A stretch of 64,000 bases of DNA, taken from the NCBI RefSeq assembly GCF_001870435.1, contig NZ_MDDR01000007.1, positions 310,001 to 374,000 of the forward strand, given 5' to 3'. Source of the DNA: Pseudomonas costantinii (GTDB lineage Bacteria; Pseudomonadota; Gammaproteobacteria; Pseudomonadales; Pseudomonadaceae). A program made the position numbers and the translations under genes. Below the pieces are notes generated by a model that saw only the letters and a program-made list of their open reading frames with translations, was not told where the DNA came from and made no database searches. How positions within the stretch are numbered: the first letter of the stretch is position 1; every line of letters begins with the position of its first letter. Shown in pieces: positions 57,748 to 64,000 of this stretch.

Positions 57748-58527
57748 ATGTTGACGCTCCCGCTACCAAGATTTCAACTCCAAGACTCAACACGCCCCAC
57801 CCCGAACCTTGACACCGGCCTGATTCAGACAGACTCCGCCCGGGTGCTACTGGATTTTCCCGTCGAGGCCGGAGACCAGGTCTATCTAACCATTAGCAGC
57901 ACAATCCTGGGCGGTGAGCATAATCAAAGCTTTTTCATTGCCTTGGCCGCCCCCAGTTGCGTGTACCTGGTGCCTAAATCCATTATCGAAATCAGCGCTG
58001 GAACCACCGTGACGTTGCTGGCCCGCCTGAGGCGTGGGGTGCAAATTTCCGGCGCACCATCCGCGGCAGTCAATATCAACCGGCTGCCCATCATCGTGGT
58101 CCCGCCCACCCCATCAACAGTCTGGGATTTCGCCAATGGTTTCCAGGGCTGGGTGGCCCAGGGGAATTACATTGGCGGCCTGCTGCATGTGATCGGCGGC
58201 AGGGTCGTCGCTGACTTGCTCAACAGCCAAGCCGGCAAATCCCACATCATTTCCCGTACAGTGCTGGTCACCGCAGGGCGCACGTATGACTTTTCCTTTG
58301 ATGTCACCGGACGCAATCCCGCCGATGGCTCAACCTTGTTCCTGACCATAAACGGCAGCCGAATCGGTGCCAATGTTCAGAACATCACGTCGACCCAGCA
58401 GACCGGGACAGGGGTTTTCACTGCAACGACGACGGGCAACGTGACCCTCGGCATTTTCAATGATGCCGTCCCCCAAGGAGGGCATTACGTGTCCCTGGGC
58501 AATATCCGCATGACACAAAGACCCTGA
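57748..58527 (+). CDS. Hypothetical protein with a carbohydrate-binding-like (jelly-roll) C-terminal half
   Basis: A protein of 259 residues inserted between flgB and cheR on the opposite strand, with its own AGAGG ribosome site. It has no clear signal peptide. The N-terminal ~120 residues are strand-rich with repeated hydrophobic/Thr stretches, and residues ~125-259 have the alternation of small beta strands of a CBM/galactose-binding-like sandwich (VWDFANGFQGWVAQGNY, GRTYDFSFDVTGRNPADGSTLFLTING, TTGNVTLGIFND). I do not recognise an exact family. Function unknown; an adhesin, lectin-like or tail-fibre-like role is possible but unproved. Confidence 0.65.
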   Translation: MLTLPLPRFQLQDSTRPTPNLDTGLIQTDSARVLLDFPVEAGDQVYLTISSTILGGEHNQSFFIALAAPSCVYLVPKSIIEISAGTTVTLLARLRRGVQISGAPSAAVNINRLPIIVVPPTPSTVWDFANGFQGWVAQGNYIGGLLHVIGGRVVADLLNSQAGKSHIISRTVLVTAGRTYDFSFDVTGRNPADGSTLFLTINGSRIGANVQNITSTQQTGTGVFTATTTGNVTLGIFNDAVPQGGHYVSLGNIRMTQRP

Positions 58528-58544
58528 CGGTACACCGGCGCCAT

Positions 58545-58581
58545 AAAAAAACGGGAGGCCTTTGCGGGCCTCCCGTTTTTT
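58545..58581. terminator. Bidirectional terminator between the jelly-roll gene and cheR
   Basis: ACGGGAGGCC pairs with GGCCTCCCGT around a 6-nt loop, with A and T tracts on both sides, so it can end both converging transcripts. Confidence 0.92.
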
Positions 58582-58591
58582 ATGATGCTCA

Positions 58592-59419
58592 TTACTTGGC
58601 CTGGTAAATGATACCCGGGCTGCACTGCACCATCTGGTAATGATCCGGCAGACCGTTCAGTGCTTCGGAAGCCCCCAGGAACAGATAACCGCCACGCTTG
58701 AGCGTGCCGTGGATGCGCAACAGGATGTCTTTCTTCACTTCGGCCGAGAAGTAGATCAACACGTTGCGGCAGAACACCATGTCAAACTTGCCCAGGCTGG
58801 CGTAGCTGTCGAGCAAGTTGAACGAGCGGAACTCCACCCGACTCTTGATCGGTGCCTTGATCGCCCAGCGCCCCGCCCCTTTCGGGTCGAAATAACGTTG
58901 CAGGCGCTCCTGCGACAAACCACGGCCCAGGGCCAGACTGTCGTACTCGCCGGTCTTGCAATTGGTGAGCATGGTGCCGGACAAGTCAGTGGCGACAATT
59001 TGCGCCCCAGCCTTCAATTGGCCCATGTTAGTGCGCTCGAACTCGTCGATGGACATCGAAATCGAATACGGCTCCTGCCCAGAAGAGCAAGCGGCCGACC
59101 AGATACGCAAGCGCTGACCCGGACTGGCCTTGATGGCCTCCGGCAGCACTTTGCTCTTGAGCACTTCAAAGGGGTAGGTATCGCGAAACCACAAGGTTTC
59201 GTTGGTGGTCATGGCATCAACCACCATTTCCTTGAGCCCGCTGCGCGGCTGGCCCTGAATGCGCTGCACCAACTCGCCCAGGGACTTGATACCCTGCTGC
59301 TCCATCAGTTTGTTGAGACGGCTGGATACCAGGTACTGCTTGTTTTCACCGAGCAATATGCCACAGGCCTTTTCCAGGAAGACCCGGAACTGTTCGAAAT
59401 CCAAATTACCCGTAGACAA
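58592..59419 (-). CDS. cheR: Chemotaxis protein methyltransferase CheR
   Basis: Methylates glutamates on chemoreceptors, 275 residues. The N-terminal helical domain precedes the SAM domain with TTNETLWFRDTYPFEVL, RIWSAACSSGQEPYSISM, and FDMVFCRNVLIYFS (CheR signature). It ends RGGYLFLGASEALNGLPDHYQMVQ. It follows cheV by 42 bp, as in P. aeruginosa cheVR. Confidence 0.94.
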   Translation of the reverse strand: MSTGNLDFEQFRVFLEKACGILLGENKQYLVSSRLNKLMEQQGIKSLGELVQRIQGQPRSGLKEMVVDAMTTNETLWFRDTYPFEVLKSKVLPEAIKASPGQRLRIWSAACSSGQEPYSISMSIDEFERTNMGQLKAGAQIVATDLSGTMLTNCKTGEYDSLALGRGLSQERLQRYFDPKGAGRWAIKAPIKSRVEFRSFNLLDSYASLGKFDMVFCRNVLIYFSAEVKKDILLRIHGTLKRGGYLFLGASEALNGLPDHYQMVQCSPGIIYQAK

Positions 59420-59461
59420 TGATACAGCCTCTTAAATCGTGTGACCGCCAAGGGAAATCCC

Positions 59462-60394
59462 CTAGCCGTGATCTGCTGTCTTGATCCGGTCGACTACCCG
59501 GGATGCCAGGTCATCAGGGCGAAATTTAGCCAGGAAGTCATCGGCGCCGACCTTCTTGACCATCGCCTGATTGAATACACCCGACAACGAAGTATGCAGG
59601 ATGATATGCAACTTTTGCATGCGTGGATCGTTGCGTATCTCGGCGGTGAGGGTGTAGCCGTCCATTTCCGGCATCTCAATGTCGGAGATCATCATCAAAA
59701 ATTCTTCTTCCGGCCTCTTGCCTTCATCCACCAGCTTGCGCAGGTAATCCAGGGCCTGGCGACCGTCATTGAGTGCCACCACTTCCACACCGACGGTTTG
59801 CAGGCAACGGCTCACCTGTTTACGCGCCACCGAGGAGTCGTCCACAGTCAGCACGCGCAGAGAGATCGCCTTGTGTGCAGTTTCGGCGTCAACCACACCC
59901 ACCGAAATGGTTTCCGAGGTAGGGGCGACTTCGGCGAGGATTTTCTCCACGTCGATGATTTCCACCAACTGGTTATCAACCCGCGTCACCGCCGTAAGGT
60001 AGTGATCGCGCCCGGTGCCCTTGGGCGGCGGATGGATCTCCTCCCAGTTCATATTGACGATGCGCTCCACCGAGCGCACCAGAAAGCCTTGGGTCTTGGT
60101 GTTGTACTCAGTGATGATCACGAACGGGTTCTGACGATCCTGCAGACCCGCCGAACCAGTGGCCATGGCCAGGTCAAGAATCGGGATAGTCGCACCACGG
60201 ATGTTGGCCACGCCACACACCACAGGGCTGGATTTTGGCAGGATGGTCAGTTTGGGGCACTGCAATACTTCCCGCACTTTAAACACATTGATGCCATACA
60301 GCTGCTTGCCGTCCAGGCGAAAAAGCAACAACTCCAGGCGATTCTGCCCTACCAGCTGTGTGCGCTGGTTTACTGAATCCATTACACCTGCCAT
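59462..60394 (-). CDS. cheV: Chemotaxis coupling protein CheV
   Basis: A fusion of a CheW domain and a response-regulator receiver, 310 residues. Residues ~15-160 are CheW-like (LLLFRLDGKQLYGINVFKVREVLQC), and residues ~180-305 are the receiver with phosphoacceptor Asp238 (MISDIEMPEMDG). The start ATG 60394 is preceded by AGGAGTAAAGGC. It buffers chemoreceptor signalling together with CheR and CheA. Confidence 0.95.
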   Translation of the reverse strand: MAGVMDSVNQRTQLVGQNRLELLLFRLDGKQLYGINVFKVREVLQCPKLTILPKSSPVVCGVANIRGATIPILDLAMATGSAGLQDRQNPFVIITEYNTKTQGFLVRSVERIVNMNWEEIHPPPKGTGRDHYLTAVTRVDNQLVEIIDVEKILAEVAPTSETISVGVVDAETAHKAISLRVLTVDDSSVARKQVSRCLQTVGVEVVALNDGRQALDYLRKLVDEGKRPEEEFLMMISDIEMPEMDGYTLTAEIRNDPRMQKLHIILHTSLSGVFNQAMVKKVGADDFLAKFRPDDLASRVVDRIKTADHG

Positions 60395-60456
60395 GCCTTT
60401 ACTCCTACGCTAAAACCTAGGCTATACCTACGGTGCAGCGCGTACCCAACACTAAA

Positions 60457-60471
60457 CGGCACGAGCTTTGC
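60457..60471 (+). promoter_or_regulatory. Candidate sigma-54 promoter of flgA
   Basis: CGGCAC-GAGCT-TTGC, one mismatch to TGGCAC-N5-TTGC with exact GG-N10-GC spacing. The predicted start is at about 60482, only 2 nt before the flgA ATG. Control of flgA by FleQ and sigma-54 is known in P. aeruginosa. Confidence 0.65.
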
Positions 60472-60483
60472 TATTTATTGGTC

Positions 60484-61248
60484 ATGGATATTAAAACGAC
60501 AGTTTCCCGACGCCTTCATCTCCCACGGTACCGCAGATTGCTCTGCGTCTCGATGGCGTTGCTTGCCCTGGGCCTGGGCGTCACGGCCCGCGCAGACAAT
60601 GTCACCTTGCCTGATCTCCTTATCGGCGTCACTCAAGGTTTTCTTGAGTTCACTGTAGAAGATTATCTGGCGACCACCCAGACGCCTGGACGCTATGAAA
60701 TCCAAGTAAACCAGCTAGACCCGCGCCTGCGCATGCCAATGTGCGACAAGGAATTGACAGCCACCTTGGAAAGCCCCGCACAACCGATCGGCCGCGTGAC
60801 GGTAAAAGTGCGCTGCGACGGAGCTTCGCCCTGGACCGTGTTTGTACCGGCACAGGTCAAGCTGTTCCGCGATGTGGTGGTGGTAACGCGCCCCCTTAAA
60901 CGCACCGGCATCATCGGTTTTGAAGACGTCACCCTGCGCGAGCGGGACATCAGCCTGATCAACCAGGGTTACCTCACCTCAGTGGACCAAGCCATCGGAC
61001 AGAAACTCACCCGACCAATGGTCACCGACCAAGTCATTACACTGGTTCACCTGGAACAGGCCGAAGTGATTCGCAAGGGTGACCAAGTGGTGATCTCCGC
61101 CAGCAGCGGCGCGCTGAGCGTAAAGATGCCGGGAGAAGCGCTATCCAACGGCGGTATGAGCGAGCAGATCAGAGTCAAGAACCTCAACTCCAACCGAGTG
61201 ATCAAGGCACGGGTGACAGCGCCAGGCCAAGTCGAAGTAGCTTTATAG
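60484..61248 (+). CDS. flgA: Flagellar P-ring assembly chaperone FlgA
   Basis: A periplasmic chaperone for P-ring assembly, 254 residues. ATG 60484 gives an N-region MDIKTTVSRRLHLPRYRRLL followed by the hydrophobic LCVSMALLALGLG and cleavage after ARA. The SAF-like domain is visible (RDVVVVTRPLKRTGIIGFEDVTLRERDI), and the C-terminal half contains IRKGDQVVISASSGALSVKMPGEALSNG and VRVKNLNSNRV-type residues. Divergent from cheV, with overlapping promoters. Confidence 0.9.
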   Translation: MDIKTTVSRRLHLPRYRRLLCVSMALLALGLGVTARADNVTLPDLLIGVTQGFLEFTVEDYLATTQTPGRYEIQVNQLDPRLRMPMCDKELTATLESPAQPIGRVTVKVRCDGASPWTVFVPAQVKLFRDVVVVTRPLKRTGIIGFEDVTLRERDISLINQGYLTSVDQAIGQKLTRPMVTDQVITLVHLEQAEVIRKGDQVVISASSGALSVKMPGEALSNGGMSEQIRVKNLNSNRVIKARVTAPGQVEVAL

Positions 61249-61326
61249 ATCACTGGTATCAAACGCCAGCTTTTCCTACACTGTGCGTTGGATGTCGGCC
61301 TAGACAGGTTTATTGTCAATCGAGCC

Positions 61327-61353
61327 TAAAGTTTGTCCGGGTATGGCCGAAAA
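61327..61353 (+). promoter_or_regulatory. Sigma-28 (FliA) promoter of flgMN
   Basis: TAAAGTTT-N11-GCCGAAAA, matching the FliA consensus (TAAAGTTT-N11-GCCGATAA) at all but one position. The transcript would begin near 61360, about 30 nt before the flgM ATG. It makes FlgM part of its own late-class regulon. Confidence 0.85.
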
Positions 61354-61390
61354 CATGGCAAGCGTCCAAATACCCAGAGGTTTTTTTATC

Positions 61391-61717
61391 ATGGTCATCG
61401 ATTTCAGTCGTTTGAATAACACCCAGGCTTTGCCGGGCAATACGCGCACCAGCGGGGCCAAGGACAGCGTAGAAGCCAAGTCCCAGCCAGCACCTGCGGC
61501 CAAGACAGAACAGGCCGGCGCCAGCCAAAGCGGGGAGTCCGTACACCTGAGCAATGAGGCTCAACAGTTGCAGAAGGTCACTGACTCGCTGCGCGATCAA
61601 CCGGTTGTCGACAAGTCCCGTGTGGCCGAGTTGAAACAGGCAATCGCCGATGGCAGCTATAAAGTCGACAGCAACCGTATAGCCAGCAAGCTGCTTAACT
61701 TCGAAGCCGAGCGCTAG
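61391..61717 (+). CDS. flgM: Anti-sigma-28 factor FlgM
   Basis: An inhibitor of FliA, 108 residues. The N-terminal part is low complexity and disordered ([19 protein letters not shown]), and the C-terminal FliA-binding helices are [36 protein letters not shown] 61391 ([12 protein letters not shown]). It is transcribed from a sigma-28 promoter. Confidence 0.95.
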   Translation: MVIDFSRLNNTQALPGNTRTSGAKDSVEAKSQPAPAAKTEQAGASQSGESVHLSNEAQQLQKVTDSLRDQPVVDKSRVAELKQAIADGSYKVDSNRIASKLLNFEAER

Positions 61718-61765
61718 GCAAAGGCCTGCGCAGGGCTTTTGGACGCTTAAAACCCAAGGCCAGCC

Positions 61766-62236
61766 ATGCACCACGACGAACATTTGCTTCAACTGATCAT
61801 TGATGATCTGGCGCCGACGCAACATTTGCTCGAGCTGCTCAAAGAGGAATCCCTGGCCCTGTACGGCCGGGACATGCGCTTGCTGGAAGAAATCCTGGCA
61901 CGCAAACAGTCGCTGATCGTACTGCTCGAACAGCATGGCAAGAAGCGCAGCGAGATTCTCATCAGCCTCGGCCTGCCGGCAGACCACGACGGCCTCGCCC
62001 AACTGGCTAGCCACTCCTCGGTCGGCGATCAATTGCTGGCGCAGAGCACAGCACTCAATCAATTGCTCGCCCAGTGTCAGGAAGCCAACCTGCTCAACGG
62101 TCAGTCGATCCAACTGCAGCAAGCTACGACCGCCAATCAGTTGCGTATACTCCACGGCGGAGAGCCTCCGGCCCTCTACAACGCCCAAGGCTCTACTTCA
62201 CGCCTGGTCAAGCCAAGCACCCGCAGCCAAGCCTGA
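61766..62236 (+). CDS. flgN: Flagellar export chaperone FlgN
   Basis: A helical chaperone for hook-associated proteins, 156 residues, with the FlgN pattern LLQLIIDDLAPTQHLLELLKEESLALYGRDMRLLEEILARKQSLIVLLEQHG. It lies 48 bp after flgM and 96 bp before flgZ. Confidence 0.92.
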   Translation: MHHDEHLLQLIIDDLAPTQHLLELLKEESLALYGRDMRLLEEILARKQSLIVLLEQHGKKRSEILISLGLPADHDGLAQLASHSSVGDQLLAQSTALNQLLAQCQEANLLNGQSIQLQQATTANQLRILHGGEPPALYNAQGSTSRLVKPSTRSQA

Positions 62237-62332
62237 CGCCGGTTTACAGCGCGACCTATCCAAGGCGTGCTACATACTGGCAAAATGCCGGTTCTTGCGT
62301 GTAGTCGTATTTTGTCTGGAGATGGAAGAACC

Positions 62333-63082
62333 GTGTTCAACGCCCTTAACGCGGAAGATGCCCCGCAGCCACCGAAGGTCCTCACCACGCCTCTGGAAAT
62401 CGCCGGCACTTTGCGGATGCTGCAAGAAAGCCACGACCCGCTGATCATTACCTTCCACGAACGCAGCCAGCGCTTCCAAAGCTACCTGGTGGACGTTGAT
62501 CGGAACAGTAAGACGCTGGCACTGGACGAAATGATTCCCCGTGACGGTGAACGCTACCTCGAGAATGGCGAATCCTTCCGTATCGAAGGCTTCCATGAGG
62601 GCGTGCGCGTCGCCTGGGAAAGCAACGGCACCCTGACCATCAGCGAAAAAGACGGCCATCGCATCTACACCGGCAGCATGCCCGACGAAGTGGTTTACCA
62701 TCAGCGCCGCAACGCTTTCCGCGCCGCGCTGAAGCTTGCCCAATTGGTGAACATCGAGCTGGGTGGCGAGAAACTCAAGGCGCCGATCAGCGGCAAACTG
62801 CTGGACATTTCCGCCACCGGTTGCAAATTGCGCTTTGAAGGTGACATCTCCGAGCGCCTGCAATTGGGCCAGGTCTACGACCGCTTTATCGCTGCCCTGC
62901 CCTTCGGCAGCATGACCACCTCCGTCGAACTGCGTTACCTGCACTTCGAAGAGAAGATCAACACCACCTTCGCCGGCGTGCGCTTCCACAACATGAGCGG
63001 CCTGGTACAGCGCCAAGTGGAGCGGTTTGTGTACCAACTGCAACGTGAAGCTCGGCGCTTCGACAAGGACGACGATCTTTAA
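62333..63082 (+). CDS. flgZ: Flagellar brake protein, PilZ domain (FlgZ/YcgR)
   Basis: A c-di-GMP receptor that slows flagellar motility, 249 residues. It starts at GTG 62333 ([11 protein letters not shown]), preceded by GGAAGAACC; an upstream frame is not family-like. The N-terminal YcgR_N domain (~20-115) is followed by a PilZ domain with the c-di-GMP motifs RRNAFR (residues ~125-130) and DISATG (residues ~158-163). FlgZ in the flgMNZ position is known in P. fluorescens. Confidence 0.93.
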   Translation: MFNALNAEDAPQPPKVLTTPLEIAGTLRMLQESHDPLIITFHERSQRFQSYLVDVDRNSKTLALDEMIPRDGERYLENGESFRIEGFHEGVRVAWESNGTLTISEKDGHRIYTGSMPDEVVYHQRRNAFRAALKLAQLVNIELGGEKLKAPISGKLLDISATGCKLRFEGDISERLQLGQVYDRFIAALPFGSMTTSVELRYLHFEEKINTTFAGVRFHNMSGLVQRQVERFVYQLQREARRFDKDDDL

Positions 63083-63099
63083 ACCTTAAAGATCTCGGC

Positions 63100-63143
63100 A
63101 AAAAAAACGGGCAGATCCTAGTGGGATCTGCCCGTTTTTTTTG
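63100..63143. terminator. Bidirectional terminator between flgZ and the MFS gene
   Basis: ACGGGCAGATCC pairs with GGATCTGCCCGT around a 5-nt loop, with seven A before and eight T after. Confidence 0.93.
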
Positions 63144-63146
63144 CAC

Positions 63147-64000
63147 TCAGGGGCGCGCCCTGCTCAAGTCATGAGGATGATCATCGGGGTCCGGGTGTTC
63201 CGGTAGCGCTTCAACTGCGGGCTCATCTGCCGGCGACTGCGGATCGGTTTCAGGGTTAGGGTCAGGGTCAGGGTCAGGGACTGCAGCTTGTTGCATTTGC
63301 TCCTGCACCACCGCCTCGTCTACCCGAGGATCCAGGCATGCCACGAGCGGCGAGCTGGACATGCTGTCGGGCATCGCAACGTGATGCAGCGGCGCATCGT
63401 CAACCTGATGCAGGTTGGTCACCGCCTTCGGCCGGATACGCCACACCAGGATCAACGCACACACGCTGAAAAACGCATACAACATGTGACTGCCAAACAG
63501 CTTCATGAGTACACCGGCCAACAGTGGCCCGATGCTCGCGCCGACGCCATAGGTCACCAGCAACATGGCCGTCAGCGACACCCGGCGATCACCTTCCACA
63601 TGGTCGTTGGAAAACGCCACCGCTAACGGGTACAAGCAAAACTGCACCAGGGAACACAAGAACCCCGCCACGAACAGCACTTCCAACGGCACCTCTGTCA
63701 GCACGGCCAACGGCAACGCCGCCACCGCCAGACACAAGGCAAAGGAACGAATCAGCAATGCGCGATCGTAGCGATCCGACAACCATCCCAACGGCCACTG
63801 CACCACCAGCCCAGCGAAAATGCAGCACCCCATGAACAGACCAACCTGCTCGGTGGTCAGGCCTTGCTGGGAGGCATAGAGCGGCGCCAAACCGTAGAAC
63901 GAACCCACAATCAACCCCGCGCCCAACACAGTACTCAGCGACTGCGGCACACGCTTGATAAAGAAGCGCGGCTCCATCGGCGCTGGATGCAGAGGGGCTG
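63147..64000 (-). CDS. MFS transporter (YcaD-like; 5' end beyond window)
   Basis: The C-terminal half of a multidrug- or sugar-type MFS protein. The frame is open to the window edge (the residues upstream of the ATG at 63977 read PLHPAP and continue), so the true start is outside. About six hydrophobic segments are visible, with the MFS A motif GWLSDRYDR. The tail of about 75 residues is disordered and rich in Asp and Pro (DPDPDPNPETDPQSP), coded by short GGTCAG-type repeats at about 63255-63285. Confidence 0.8.
   Translation of the reverse strand, partial: APLHPAPMEPRFFIKRVPQSLSTVLGAGLIVGSFYGLAPLYASQQGLTTEQVGLFMGCCIFAGLVVQWPLGWLSDRYDRALLIRSFALCLAVAALPLAVLTEVPLEVLFVAGFLCSLVQFCLYPLAVAFSNDHVEGDRRVSLTAMLLVTYGVGASIGPLLAGVLMKLFGSHMLYAFFSVCALILVWRIRPKAVTNLHQVDDAPLHHVAMPDSMSSSPLVACLDPRVDEAVVQEQMQQAAVPDPDPDPNPETDPQSPADEPAVEALPEHPDPDDHPHDLSRARP

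Overview
The window is a 64 kb piece of a Pseudomonas chromosome, most likely from the P. fluorescens group. Gene content and order match Pseudomonas core blocks: rne-rluC-sppA-maf-yceD-rpmF-plsX-fabD-fabG-acpP-fabF-pabC-mltG-tmk-holB-tatD, then dctA / phoQ-phoP / pcpS / two-component pair / nrdA, then cheR-cheV-flgA-flgM-flgN-flgZ. GC-rich codon use and fluorescens-type REP palindromes (TGTGGGAGC-N10-GCTCCCACA) support this. Coding density is high and both strands are used. I see no tRNA, rRNA, CRISPR array, prophage or insertion sequence.

Left part (1-16 kb), accessory metabolism. An arabinose-type ABC binding protein (cut by the window edge) and a sugar-dehydrogenase-like SDR come first. 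Next is a two-gene operon of an unusual membrane-anchored NRPS-like protein (adenylation, carrier, then three membrane/beta-helix modules; Pls/PosA family) and its own Sfp-type phosphopantetheinyl transferase, with a divergent MFS transporter. A second accessory operon (GntR regulator, ADP-ribosylglycohydrolase-family protein, NCS1 permease, PfkB kinase) resembles the poorly understood yegTUVW operon of E. coli. DUF1285, a DUF4823 lipoprotein and a MoaA follow.

Middle (16-35 kb), core fatty-acid, cell-wall and RNA metabolism. A TetR gene, a probable RgsA small RNA with a clear terminator, and the tatD-to-rluC cluster lie here, followed by divergent rne with a 759-nt upstream region. pilZ, normally between holB and tatD in pseudomonads, is absent.

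Right-middle (34-50 kb). An SDR and a LysR gene, then a four-gene molybdenum hydroxylase operon (2Fe-2S subunit, Tat-exported Mo subunit, XdhC, MobA-like), dctA with a near-perfect sigma-54 promoter, an AraC regulator, phoPQ preceded by a small secreted protein and four evenly spaced GTTCAG repeats, the general PPTase pcpS, and a second two-component system.

Right (50-64 kb). nrdA has two NrdR boxes. Next to it is a lone gene with a perfect hrp box (GGAACC-N16-CCACACA), which makes it a strong type III effector candidate. The flagellar and chemotaxis genes follow: flgBCDE with a sigma-54 promoter, an unrelated jelly-roll-like gene, cheR, cheV, flgA (sigma-54 site), flgM (perfect sigma-28 promoter), flgN and flgZ. 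The window ends inside an MFS transporter gene.

The strongest leads are the HrpL-controlled candidate effector (53205-54284), the A-T-[membrane/beta-helix]x3 synthetase with its private PPTase (2470-7073), the yegTUVW-like operon (9411-13635), and the phased GTTCAG repeats in front of the phoPQ operon. All family assignments come from reading the sequence and recalled family knowledge; no database search was run.
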